Below, piece by piece: positions 39,731 to 53,074 of a DNA stretch of 64,000 bases (its first letter is position 1; each line of letters opens with the position of its first letter). The notes beneath the pieces were generated by a model. That model did no database searches, had not been told where the DNA came from, and worked only from the letters and a program-made list of their open reading frames with translations. The position numbers and the translations under genes are program-made. The stretch is from Bombus terrestris. Its lineage: Eukaryota; Arthropoda; Insecta; Hymenoptera; Apidae. The stretch lies in assembly GCF_910591885.1 (NCBI RefSeq), contig NW_025963590.1:248001-312000 (forward strand), in the 5' to 3' direction.

Positions 39731-40445
39731 GTGGGACAACGTGGGACAACGTGGGACAACGTGGGACAACGTGGGACAACGTGGGACAACGTGGGACAAC
39801 GTGGGACAACGTGGGACACCGTTGGGCATCGTTGGACACCGTGGGACAACGTGGGACAACGTGGGACAACGTGGGACACCGTTGGACACCGTTGGACATC
39901 GTTGGACATCGTTGGACATCGTGGGACACCGTTGGACATCGTTGGACATCGTTGGACACCGTTGGACATCGTTGGACATTGTTGGACATCGTTGGACACC
40001 GTTGGACACCGTTGGACACCGTTGGACACCGTTGGACATCGGTGAACATCGTGGGACACCGTTGGACACCGTGGGACACCGTTGGACACCGTTGGACATC
40101 GTTGGACACCGTTGGACACCGTTGGACACCGTTGGACACCGTGGGACAACGTGGGACAACGTGGGACAACGTGGGACAACGTGGGACAACGTGGGACAAC
40201 GTGGGACAACGTGGGACAACGTGGGACAACGTGGGACAACGTGGGACAACGTGGGACAACGTGGGACAACGTGGGACACCGTGGGACAACGTGGGACAAC
40301 GCGGGACAACGTGGGACAACTTGGGACAACGTGGGACAACGTAGGACAACGTGGGACAACGTGGGACACCGTTGGACATCGTTGGACAACGTGGGACATC
40401 GTGGGACAACGTGGGACAACGTGGGACAACGTGGGACACAGTTGG
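39456..40445. repeat. Conserved opening cassette, copy 2 of 6, with an insertion
   Basis: Offset from copy 1 is 6,940 bp (acattgttgg at 39,976). It is about 160-170 bp longer than the other copies because of extra, mostly P, units between acatcggtga (about 40,036) and acaacgcggg (about 40,300). acacagttgg is at 40,436. Confidence 0.88.
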
Positions 40446-42385
40446 ACACCGTTGGACATCGTTGGACACCGTTGGACACCGTGGGACAACGTGGGACAAC
40501 GTGGGACAACGTGGGACAACGTGGGACAACGTGGGACAACGTGGGACAACGTGGGACAACGTGGGACAACGTGGGACAACGTGGGACACCGTTGGACATC
40601 GTTGGACACCGTTGGACACCGTTGGACACCGTTGGACACCGTTGGACATCGTTGGACACCGTGCGACACCGTTGGACACCGTTGGACACCGTTGGACATC
40701 GGTGGACATCGTGGGACACCGTTGGACACCGTTGGACATCGTTGGACACCGTTGGACACCGTGGGACAACGTGGGACAACGTGGGACAACGTGGGACAAC
40801 GTGGGACAACGTGGGACAACGTGGGACAACGTGGGACACCGTTGGACACCGTGGGACACCGTTGGACAACGTGGGACAACGTGGGACAACGTGGGACAAC
40901 GTTGGACAACGTGGGACACCTTTGGACACCGTGGGACACCGTTGGACACCGTTGGACAACGTGGGACAACGTGGGACAACGTGGGACAACGTGGGACAAC
41001 GTGGGACAACGTGGGACACCGTTGGACACCGTGGGACACCGTTGGACAACGTGGGACACCGTTGGACACCGTGGGACACCGTGGGACACCGTTGGACACC
41101 GTTGGACATCGTTGGACACCGTGGGACAACGTGGGACAACGTGGGACACCGTTGGACATCGTTGGACACCGTGGGACAACGTGGGACAACGTGGGACAAC
41201 GTGGGACAACGTGGGACAACGTGGGACAACGTGGGACAACGTGGGACACCGTTGGACATCGTTGGACACCGTGGGACAACGTGGGACAACGTGGGACAAC
41301 GTGGGACACCGTTGGACACCGTGGGACACCGTTGGACACCGTTGGACAACGTGGGACAACGTGGGACACCGTTGGACACCGTGGGACACCGTTGGACAAC
41401 GTGGGACAACGTGGGACAACGTGGGACAACGTGGGACAACGTGGGACACCGTTGGACACCGTGGGACACCGTTGGACACCGTTGGACATCGTTGGACACC
41501 GTGGGACAACGTGGGACAACGTGGGACAACGTGGGAAACCATGGAACAACGTGGGACAACGTGGGACAACGTGGGACAACGTGGGACACCGTTGGACACC
41601 GTGGGACACCGTTGGACACCGCTGGACACCGTGGGACACCGTTGGACACCGTTGGACATCGTTGGACACCGTTGGACACCGTTGGACACCGCTGGACACC
41701 GTGGGACAACGTGGGACAACGTGGGACAACGTGGGACAACGTGGGACAACGTGGGACAACGTGGGACACCGTTGGACATCGTTGGACACCGTGGGACAAC
41801 GTGGGACAACGTGGGACAACGTGGGACACCGTTGGACACCGTGGGACACCGTGGGACACCGTTGGACAACGTGGGACACCGTTGGACACCGTGGGACACC
41901 GTTGGACACCGTTGGACACCGTTGGACACCGTGGGACACCGTTGGACACCGTTGGACATCGTTGGACACCGTTGGACACCGTTGGACACCGTTGGACACC
42001 GTGGGACAACGTGGGACAACGTGGGACAACGTGGGACAACGTGGGACAACGTGGGACAACGTGGGACAACGTGGGACAACGTGGGACAACGTGGGACAAC
42101 GTGGGACAACGTGGGACAACGTGGGACAACGTGGGACAACGTGGGACAACGTGGGACAACGTGGGACAACGTGGGACACCGTGGGACACCGTTGGACACC
42201 GTTGGACATCGTTGGACACCGTGGGACAACGTGGGACAACGTGGGACACCGTGGGACACCGTTGGACACCGTTGGACATCGTTGGACACCGTGGGACAAC
42301 GTGGGACAACGTGGGACACCGTTGGACACCGTCGGACAACGTGGGACAACGTGGGACAACGTGGGACAACGTGGGACAACGTGGG
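40446..42385. repeat. Satellite, mixed segment
   Basis: It contains acacctttgg (40,916), the last aaaccatgga (41,536) before a 12-kb gap in that marker, paired acaccgctgg units near 41.6 kb, and a run of 17 P units at 42,006-42,175. Single changes gtgcg (about 40,661) and gtcgg (about 42,331) are private or rare. Confidence 0.75.
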
Positions 42386-43204
42386 ACAACGTAGGACAAC
42401 GTGGGACAACGTGGGACATCGTGGGACAACGTGGGACAACGTGGGACAACGTGGGACAACGTTGGACACCGTGGACACCGTTGGACACCGTTGGACACCG
42501 TGGGACACCGTTGGACACCGTTGGACATCGTTGGACACCGTTGGACACCGTTGGACACCGTTGGACACCGTGGGACAACGTGGGACAACGTGGGACAACG
42601 TGGGACAACGTGGGACAACGTGGGACAACGTGGGACAACGTGGGACAACGTGGGACAACGTGGGAAAACGTGGGACAACGTGGGACAACGTGGGACAACG
42701 TGGGACAACGTGGGACAACGTGGGACAACGTGGGACACCGTTGGGCATCGTTGGACACCGTGGGACAACGTGGGACAACGTGGGACAACGTGGGACACCG
42801 TTGGACACCGTTGGACATCGTTGGACATCGTTGGACATCGTGGGACACCGTTGGACATCGTTGGACATCGTTGGACACCGTTGGACATCGTTGGACATTG
42901 TTGGACATCGTTGGACACCGTTGGACACCGTTGGACACCGTTGGACACCGTTGGACATCGGTGAACATCGTGGGACACCGTTGGACATCGTGGGACACCG
43001 TTGGACAGCGTTGGACATCGTTGGACACCGTTGGACACCGTGGGACAACGTGGGACAACGCGGGACAACGTGGGACAACTTGGGACAACGTGGGACAACG
43101 TAGGACATAGTGGGACAACGTGGGACACCGTTGGACATCGTTGGACAACGTGGGACATCGTGGGACAACGTGGGACAACGTGGGACAACGTGGGACACAG
43201 TTGG
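42386..43204. repeat. Conserved opening cassette, copy 3 of 6; start of module 1 (to 47,154)
   Basis: acattgttgg is at 42,895, the acatcggtga unit near 42,955, the gtagg head with acatagtggg at 43,095-43,114 and acacagttgg at 43,195. The P-P-R-S part of the first head is shortened, and a 9-bp unit lies at 42,466. Confidence 0.9.
42466..42474. other. Single 9-bp unit
   Basis: acaccgtgg, a Q unit short of one g, moves the register by -1. It is found only here; the equivalent positions of the other five opening cassettes keep 10 bp. Confidence 0.95.
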
Positions 43205-46200
43205 ACACCGTTGGACATCGTTGGACACCGTTGGACACCGTGGGACAACGTGGGACAACGTGGGACAACGTGGGACAACGTGGGACAACGTGGGACAACG
43301 TGGGACAACGTGGGACAACGTGGGACAACGTGGGACAACGTGGGACAACGTGGGACAACGTGGGACAACGTGGGACACCGTTGGACATCGTTGGACACCG
43401 TTGGACACCGTTGGACACCGTTGGACACCGTTGGACATCGTTGGACACCGTGGGACACCGTTGGACACCGTTGGACACCGTTGGACATCGGTGGACATCG
43501 TGGGACACCGTTGGACACCGTTGGACATCGTTGGACACCGTTGGACACCGTGGGACAACGTGGGACAACGTGGGACAACGTGGGACAACGTGGGACAACG
43601 TGGGACAACGTGGGACAACGTGGGACACCGTTGGACACCGTGGGACACCGTTGGACACCGCTGGACACCGTGGGACACCGTTGGACACCGTTGGACATCG
43701 TTGGACACCGTTGGACACCGTTGGACACCGCTGGACACCGTGGGACAACGTGGGACAACGTGGGACAACGTGGGACAACGTGGGACAACGTGGGACAACG
43801 TGGGACACCGTTGGACATCGTTGGACACCGTGGGACAACGTGGGACAACGTGGGACAACGTGGGACACCGTTGGACACCGTGGGACACCGTTGGACAACG
43901 TGGGACAACGTGGGACAACGTGGGACAACGTGGGACAACGTGGGACAACGTGGGACAACGTGGGACAACGTGGGACACCGTTGGACACCGTGGGACACCG
44001 TTGGACAACGTGGGACAACGTGGGACAACGTGGGACAACGTGGGACAACGTGGGACACCGTTGGACACCGTGGGACACCGTTGGACAACGTGGGACACCG
44101 TTGGACACCGTGGGACACCGTTGGACACCGTTGGACACCGTTGGACACCGTGGGACACCGTTGGACACCGTTGGACATCGTTGGACACCGTTGGACACCG
44201 TTGGACACCGTTGGACACCGTGGGACAACGTGGGACAACGTGGGACAACGTGGGACAACGTGGGACAACGTGGGACAACGTGGGACAACGTGGGACAACG
44301 TGGGACAACGTGGGACAACGTGGGACAACGTGGGACAACGTGGGACAACGTGGGACACCGTGGGACACCGTTGGACACCGTTGGACATCGTGGGACACCG
44401 TGGGACAACGTGGGACAACGTGGGACACCGTGGGACACCGTTGGACACCGTTGGACATCGCTGGACACCGTGGGACAACGTGGGACAACGTGGGACACAG
44501 TTGGACACCGTTGGACATCGTTGGACACCGTTGGACACCGTGGGACAACGTGGGACAACGTGGGACAACGTGGGACAACCTGGGACAACGTGGGACAACG
44601 TGGGACAACGTGGGACAACGTGGGACAACGTGGGACAACGTGGGACAACGTGGGACACCGTGGGACACCGTTGGACACCGTTGGACATCGTTGGACACCG
44701 TGGGACAACGTGGGACAACGTGGGACACCGTGGGACACCGTTGGACACCGTTGGACATCGCTGGACACCGTGGGACAACGTGGGACAACGTGGGACACCG
44801 TTGGACACCGTGGGACAACGTGGGACAACGTGGGACAACGTGGGACAACGTGGGACAACGTGGGACAACGTGGGACAACGTGGGACAACGTGGGACAACG
44901 TGGGACAACGTGGGACACCGTTGGGCATCGTTGGACACCGTGGGACAACGTGGGACAACGTGGGACAACGTGGGACAACGTGGGACAACGTGGGACACCG
45001 TTGGACATCGTTGGACAACGTGGGACATCGTGGGACAACGTGGGACAACGTGGGACAACGTGGGACAACGTGGGACACCGTTGGACACCGTTGGACATCG
45101 TTGGACACCGTTGGACACCGTGGGACAACGTGGGACAACGTGGGACAACGTGGGACACCGTGGGACAACGTGGGACAACGTGGGACAACGTGGGACAACG
45201 TGGGACAACGTGGGACACCGTTGGACATCGTTGGACACCGTGGGACAACGTGGGACAACGTGGGACAACGTGGGACACCGTTGGACACCGTGGGACACCG
45301 TTGGACAACGTGGGACAACGTGGGACAACGTGGGACAACGTGGGACAACGTGGGACAACGTGGGACAACGTGGGACAACGTGGGACACCGTTGGACACCG
45401 TGGGACACCGTTGGACAACGTGGGACACCGTTGGACACCGTGGGACACCGTTGGACACCGTGGGACACCGTTGGACACCGTTGGACACCGTTGGACACCG
45501 TGGGACACCGTTGGACACCGTTGGACATCGTTGGACACCGTTGGACACCGTTGGACACCGTTGGACACCGTGGGACAACGTGGGACAACGTGGGACAACG
45601 TGGGACAACGTGGGACAACGTGGGACAACGTGGGACAACGTGGGACAACGTGGGACAACGTGGGACAACGTGGGACAACGTGGGACACCGTGGGACACCG
45701 TTGGACACCGTTGGACATCGTTGGACACCGTGGGACAACGTGGGACAACGTGGGACACCGTGGGACACCGTTGGACACCGTTGGACATCGCTGGACACCG
45801 TGGGACAACGTGGGACAACGTGGGACACCGTTGGTCACCGTGGGACAACGTGGGACAACGTGGGACAACGTGGGACAACGTGGGACAACGTGGGACAACG
45901 TGGGACAACGTGGGACAACGTGGGACAACGTGGGACACCGTTGGGCATCGTTGGACACCGTGGGACAACGTGGGACAACGTGGGACAACGTGGGACAACG
46001 TGGGACAACGTGGGACACCGTTGGACATCGTTGGACAACGTGGGACATCGTGGGACAACGTGGGACAACGTGGGACAACGTGGGACAACGTGGGACACCG
46101 TTGGACACCGTTGGACATCGTTGGACACCGTTGGACACCGTGGGACAACGTGGGACAACGTGGGACAACGTGGGACAACGTGGGACAACGTGGGACAACG

Positions 46201-47154
46201 TGGGACAACGTGGGACAACGTGGGACTACGTGGGACAACGTGGGACAACGTGGGACAACGTGGGACACCGTTGGACATCGTTGGACACCGTGGGACAACG
46301 TGGGACAACGTGGGACAACGTGGGACATCGTTGGACACCGTTTCACACCGTTGGACACCGTTGGACACCGTTGGACATCGGTGGACATCGTGGGACACCG
46401 TTGGACACCGTTGGACACCGTGGGACAACGTGGGACAACGTGGGACAACGTGGGACAACGTGGGACACCGTGGGACAACGTGGGACAACGTGGGACAACG
46501 TGGGACAACGTGGGACACCGTTGGACACCGTGGGACAACGTGGGACACCGTTGGACACCGTGGGACACCGTAGGACAACGTGGGACAACGTGGGACAACG
46601 TGGGACAACGTGGGACAACGTGGGACACCGTTGGACAACGTGGGACACCGTGGGACAACGTGGGACAACGTGGGACAACGTGGGACAACGTAGGACAACG
46701 TGGGACAACGTGGGACACCGTTGGACATCGTTGGACAACGTGGGACATCGTGGGACAACGTGGGACAACGTGGGACAACGTGGGACAACGTGGGACACCG
46801 TTGGACACCGTGGGACACCGTTGGACACCGTGGGACACCGTTGGACACCGTTGGACACCGTGGGACACCGTTGGACACCGTTGGACATCGTAGGACACCG
46901 TTGGACACCATTGGACACCGTGGGACAACGTGGGACAACGTGGGACAACGTGGGACAACGTGGGACAACGTGGGACACCGTTGGACACCGTGGGACACCG
47001 TTGGACAACGTGGGACAACGTGGGACAACGTGGGACAACGTGGGACACCGTTGGACATCGTTGGACACCGTGGGACAACGTGGGAGAACGTGGGACAACG
47101 TGGGACACCGTTGGACACCGTTGGACACCGTTGGACATCGTTGGACATCGTTGG
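43205..47154. repeat. Module 1 body (with 42,386-43,204 makes a 4.77-kb module)
   Basis: The part up to about 43.5 kb matches module 2 at +4,780 bp; the part from about 44.9 kb on matches it at about +5,100-5,110 bp. A 1.03-kb sub-repeat is visible: acatcgctgg near 44,761 and 45,791, and gcatcgttgg near 44,921 and 45,941. acacagttgg occurs inside at 44,495. The right end carries the acaccgtttc cassette described separately. Confidence 0.83.
45901..47154. repeat. acaccgtttc cassette, copy 1 of 3
   Basis: gcatcgttgg (45,945), actacgtggg (46,225), acaccgtttc (46,335), a gtagg unit near 46,565, a head motif at 46,685, acaccattgg (46,905), agaacgtggg and acatcgtagg (47,155) define it. Copy 2 is exactly 5,110 bp to the right for the markers from 45,945 to 46,905. 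Copy 3 is a further 9,730 bp. Confidence 0.88.
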
Positions 47155-47984
47155 ACATCGTAGGACAACGTGGGACAACGTGGGACACCGTTGGACATCG
47201 TTGGACAACGTGGGACATCGTGGGACAACGTGGGACAACGTGGGACAACGTGGGACAACGTTGGACACCGTGGGACACCGTTGGACACCGTTGGACACCG
47301 TGGGACACCGTTGGACACCGTTGGACATCGTTGGACACCGTTGGACACCGTTGGACACCGTTGGACACCGTGGGACAACGTGGGACAACGTGGGACAACG
47401 TGGGACAACGTGGGACAACGTGGGACAACGTGGGACAACGTGGGACAACGTGGGACAACGTGGGACAACGTGGGACAACGTGGGACAACGTGGGACAACG
47501 TGGGACAACGTGGGACACCGTTGGGCATCGTTGGACACCGTGGGACAACGTGGGACAACGTGGGACAACGTGGGACACCGTTGGACACCGTTGGACATCG
47601 TTGGACATCGTTGGACATCGTGGGACACCGTTGGACATCGTTGGACATCGTTGGACACCGTTGGACATCGTTGGACATTGTTGGACATCGTTGGACACCG
47701 TTGGACACCGTTGGACACCGTTGGACACCGTTGGACATCGGTGAACATCGTGGGACACCGTTGGACATCGTGGGACACCGTTGGACACCGTTGGACATCG
47801 TTGGACACCGTTGGACACCGTGGGACAACGTGGGACAACGCGGGACAACGTGGGACAAATTGGGACAACGTGGGACAACGTAGGACAACGTGGGACAACG
47901 TGGGACACCGTTGGACATCGTTGGACAACGTGGGACATCGTGGGACAACGTGGGACAACGTGGGACAACGTGGGACACAGTTGG
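47155..47984. repeat. Conserved opening cassette, copy 4 of 6; start of module 2 (to 52,274)
   Basis: acattgttgg is at 47,675, acatcggtga near 47,735, acaacgcggg near 47,835, the second head at 47,875 and acacagttgg at 47,975. The marker acaacttggg of the other copies reads acaaattggg here (about 47,855). Confidence 0.9.
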
Positions 47985-49650
47985 ACACCGTTGGACATCG
48001 TTGGACACCGTTGGACACCGTGGGACAACGTGGGACAACGTGGGACAACGTGGGACAACGTGGGACAACGTGGGACAACGTGGGACAACGTGGGACAACG
48101 TGGGACAACGTGGGACAACGTGGGACACCGTTGGACATCGTTGGACACCGTTGGACACCGTTGGACACCGTTGGACACCGTTGGACATCGTTGGACACCG
48201 TGGGACACCGTTGGACACCGTTGGACACCGTTGGACATCGGTGGACATCGTGGGACAACGTGGGACAACGTGGGACAACGTGGGACAACGTGGGACAACG
48301 TGGGACAACGTGGGACAACGTGGGACAACGTGGGACACCGTGGGACACCGTTGGACACCGTTGGACATCGTTGGACACCGTGGGACAACGTGGGACAACG
48401 TGGGACACCGTGGGACACCGTTGGACACCGTTGGACATCGCTGGACACCGTGGGACAACGTGGGACAACGTGGGACACCGTTGGACACCGTGGGACAACG
48501 TGGGACAACGTGGGACAACGTGGGACAACGTGGGACAACGTGGGACAACGTGGGACAACGTGGGACAACGTGGGACAACGTGGGACAACGTGGGACACCG
48601 TTGGGCATCGTTGGACACCGTGGGACAACGTGGGACAACGTGGGACAACGTGGGACAACGTGGGACAACGTGGGACACCGTTGGACATCGTTGGACAACG
48701 TGGGACATCGTGGGACAACGTGGGACAACGTGGGACAACGTGGGACAACGTGGGACACCGTTGGACACCGTTGGACATCGTTGGACACCGTTGGACACCG
48801 TGGGACAACGTGGGACAACGTGGGACAACGTGGGACAACGTGGGACAACGTGGGACAACGTGGGACAACGTGGGACAACGTGGGACAACGTGGGACACCG
48901 TTGGACATCGTTGGACACCGTGGGACAACGTGGGACAACGTGGGACAACGTGGGACACCGTTGGACACCGTGGGACACCGTTGGACAACGTGGGACAACG
49001 TGGGACAACGTGGGACAACGTGGGACAACGTGGGACAACGTGGGACAACGTGGGACAACGTGGGACACCGTTGGACACCGTGGGACACCGTTGGACAACG
49101 TGGGACACCGTTGGACACCGTGGGACACCGTTGGACACCGTGGGACACCGTTGGACACCGTTGGACACCGTTGGACACCGTGGGACACCGTTGGACACCG
49201 TTGGACATCGTTGGACATCGTTGGACACCGTTGGACACCGTTGGACACCGTGGGACAACGTGGGACAACGTGGGACAACGTGGGACAACGTGGGACAACG
49301 TGGGACAACGTGGGACAACGTGGGACAACGTGGGACAACGTGGGACAACGTGGGACAACGTGGGACAACGTGGGACAACGTGGGACACCGTGGGACACCG
49401 TTGGACACCGTTGGACATCGTTGGACACCGTGGGACAACGTGGGACAACGTGGGACACCGTGGGACACCGTTGGACACCGTTGGACATCGCTGGACACCG
49501 TGGGACAACGTGGGACAACGTGGGACACCGTTGGACACCGTGGGACAACGTGGGACAACGTGGGACAACGTGGGACAACGTGGGACAACGTGGGACAACG
49601 TGGGACAACGTGGGACAACGTGGGACAACGTGGGACAACGTGGGACACCG

Positions 49651-50150
49651 TTGGGCATCGTTGGACACCGTGGGACAACGTGGGACAACGTGGGACAACG
49701 TGGGACAACGTGGGACAACGTGGGACACCGTTGGACATCGTTGGACAACGTGGGACATCGTGGGACAACGTGGGACAACGTGGGACAACGTGGGACAACG
49801 TGGGACACCGTTGGACACCGTTGGACATCGTTGGACACCGTTGGACACCGTGGGACAACGTGGGACAACGTGGGACAACGTGGGACAACGTGGGACAACG
49901 TGGGACAACGTGGGACAACGTGGGACAACGTGGGACAACGTGGGACACCGTTGGGCATCGTTGGACACCGTGGGACAACGTGGGACAACGTGGGACAACG
50001 TGGGACAACGTGGGACAACGTGGGACACCGTTGGACATCGTTGGACAACGTGGGACATCGTGGGACAACGTGGGACAACGTGGGACAACGTGGGACAACG
50101 TGGGACACCGTTGGACACCGTTGGACATCGTTGGACACCGTTGGACACCG
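49651..50150. repeat. 300-bp tandem duplication inside module 2
   Basis: gcatcgttgg near 49,651 and 49,951 and the following R-S-P-U group near 49,731 and 50,031 are 300 bp apart. Module 1 has a single copy at the equivalent place. Confidence 0.87.
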
Positions 50151-51010
50151 TGGGACAACGTGGGACAACGTGGGACAACGTGGGACACCGTTGGACACCG
50201 TTGGACATCGTTGGACACCGTTGGACACCGTGGGACAACGTGGGACAACGTGGGACAACGTGGGACAACGTGGGACAACGTGGGACAACGTGGGACAACG
50301 TGGGACAACGTGGGACACCGTTGGACATCGTTGGACACCGTGGGACAACGTGGGACAACGTGGGACAACGTGGGACACCGTTGGACACCGTGGGACACCG
50401 TTGGACAACGTGGGACAACGTGGGACAACGTGGGACAACGTGGGACAACGTGGGACAACGTGGGACAACGTGGGACAACGTGGGACACCGTTGGACACCG
50501 TGGGACACCGTTGGACAACGTGGGACACCGTTGGACACCGTGGGACACCGTTGGACACCGTGGGACACCGTTGGACACCGTTGGACACCGTTGGACACCG
50601 TGGGACACCGTTGGACACCGTTGGACATCGTTGGACACCGTTGGACACCGTTGGACACCGTTGGACACCGTGGGACAACGTGGGACAACGTGGGACAACG
50701 TGGGACAACGTGGGACAACGTGGGACAACGTGGGACAACGTGGGACAACGTGGGACAACGTGGGACAACGTGGGACAACGTGGGACACCGTGGGACACCG
50801 TTGGACACCGTTGGACATCGTTGGACACCGTGGGACAACGTGGGACAACGTGGGACACCGTGGGACACCGTTGGACACCGTTGGACATCGCTGGACACCG
50901 TGGGACAACGTGGGACAACGTGGGACACCGTTGGACACCGTGGGACAACGTGGGACAACGTGGGACAACGTGGGACAACGTGGGACAACGTGGGACAACG
51001 TGGGACAACG

Positions 51011-52274
51011 TGGGACAACGTGGGACAACGTGGGACAACGTGGGACACCGTTGGGCATCGTTGGACACCGTGGGACAACGTGGGACAACGTGGGACAACG
51101 TGGGACAACGTGGGACAACGTGGGACACCGTTGGACATCGTTGGACAACGTGGGACATCGTGGGACAACGTGGGACAACGTGGGACAACGTGGGACAACG
51201 TGGGACACCGTTGGACACCGTTGGACATCGTTGGACACCGTTGGACACCGTGGGACAACGTGGGACAACGTGGGACAACGTGGGACAACGTGGGACAACG
51301 TGGGACAACGTGGGACAACGTGGGACAACGTGGGACTACGTGGGACAACGTGGGACAACGTGGGACAACGTGGGACACCGTTGGACATCGTTGGACACCG
51401 TGGGACAACGTGGGACAACGTGGGACAACGTGGGACATCGTTGGACACCGTTTGACACCGTTGGACACCGTTGGACACCGTTGGACATCGGTGGACATCG
51501 TGGGACACCGTTGGACACCGTTGGACACCGTGGGACAACGTGGGACAACGTGGGACAACGTGGGACAACGTGGGACACCGTGGGACAACGTGGGACAACG
51601 TGGGACAACGTGGGACAACGTGGGACACCGTTGGACACCGTGGGACAACGTGGGACACCGTTGGACACCGTGGGACACCGTAGGACAACGTGGGACAACG
51701 TGGGACAACGTGGGACAACGTGGGACAACGTGGGACACCGTTGGACAACGTGGGACACCGTGGGACAACGTGGGACAACGTGGGACAACGTGGGACAACG
51801 TAGGACAACGTGGGACAACGTGGGACACCGTTGGACATCGTTGGACAACGTGGGACATCGTGGGACAACGTGGGACAACGTGGGACAACGTGGGACAACG
51901 TGGGACACCGTTGGACACCGTGGGACACCGTTGGACACCGTGGGACACCGTTGGACACCGTTGGACACCGTGGGACACCGTTGGACACCGTTGGACATCG
52001 TAGGACACCGTTGGACACCATTGGACACCGTGGGACAACGTGGGACAACGTGGGACAACGTGGGACAACGTGGGACAACGTGGGACACCGTTGGACACCG
52101 TGGGACACCGTTGGACAACGTGGGACAACGTGGGACAACGTGGGACAACGTGGGACAACGTGGGACACCGTTGGACATCGTTGGACACCGTGGGACAACG
52201 TGGGAGAACGTGGGACAACGTGGGACACCGTTGGACACCGTTGGACACCGTTGGACATCGTTGGACATCGTTGG
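51011..52274. repeat. acaccgtttc cassette, copy 2 of 3
   Basis: It is colinear with 45,901-47,154 at +5,110 bp: actacgtggg at 51,335, acaccattgg at 52,015, acatcgtagg at 52,275. The unit at 51,445 reads acaccgtttg, whereas copies 1 and 3 have acaccgtttc. Confidence 0.9.
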
Positions 52275-53074
52275 ACATCGTAGGACAACGTGGGACAACG
52301 TGGGACACCGTTGGACATCGTTGGACAACGTGGGACATCGTGGGACAACGTGGGACAACGTGGGACAACGTGGGACAACGTTGGACACCGTGGGACACCG
52401 TTGGACACCGTTGGACACCGTGGGACACCGTTGGACACCGTTGGACATCGTTGGACACCGTTGGACACCGTTGGACACCGTTGGACACCGTGGGACAACG
52501 TGGGACAACGTGGGACAACGTGGGACAACGTGGGACAACGTGGGACAACGTGGGACAACGTGGGACAACGTGGGACAACGTGGGACAACGTGGGACAACG
52601 TGGGACAACGTGGGACAACGTGGGACAACGTGGGACACCGTTGGGCATCGTTGGACACCGTGGGACAACGTGGGACAACGTGGGACAACGTGGGACACCG
52701 TTGGACACCGTTGGACATCGTTGGACATCGTTGGACATCGTGGGACACCGTTGGACATCGTTGGACATCGTTGGACACCGTTGGACATCGTTGGACATTG
52801 TTGGACATCGTTGGACACCGTTGGACACCGTTGGACACCGTTGGACACCGTTGGACATCGTGGGACACCGTTGGACACCGTTGGACATCGTTGGACACCG
52901 TTGGACACCGTGGGACAACGTGGGACAACGCGGGACAACGTGGGACAACTTGGGACAACGTGGGACAACGTAGGACAACGTGGGACAACGTGGGACACCG
53001 TTGGACATCGTTGGACAACGTGGGACATCGTGGGACAACGTGGGACAACGTGGGACAACGTGGGACACAGTTGG
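52275..53074. repeat. Conserved opening cassette, copy 5 of 6; start of module 3 (to about 55,954)
   Basis: acattgttgg is at 52,795, acaacgcggg near 52,925, the head at 52,965 and acacagttgg at 53,065. It lacks the acatcggtga unit and its neighbours, which makes it about 20-30 bp shorter than the others. Confidence 0.9.

Larger units (their letters stand above)
47985..52274. repeat. Module 2 body (with 47,155-47,984 makes a 5.12-kb module)
   Basis: The 1.05-kb sub-repeat is present about three times (acatcgctgg near 48,441, 49,491 and 50,891; gcatcgttgg near 48,601, 49,651, 49,951 and 51,051). It is longer than module 1, partly through a 300-bp tandem duplication near 49.7-50.1 kb. No aaaccatgga unit occurs in modules 1 or 2. 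Confidence 0.83.

Noticed and set aside
30957..51308. Reading frame of 6,783 codons on the minus strand (and many others of 1,000-5,900 codons on both strands)
   Set aside because: The unit has no stop in any frame, so openness carries no information. Frames overlap each other on both strands, start mostly at gtg or ttg, and end only at chance variants (gtagg, gtgtg, gtgag, gtttg, ggtga on +; gactac, gtcaac, tttcac on -). No promoter, intron pattern or non-repetitive domain is visible.
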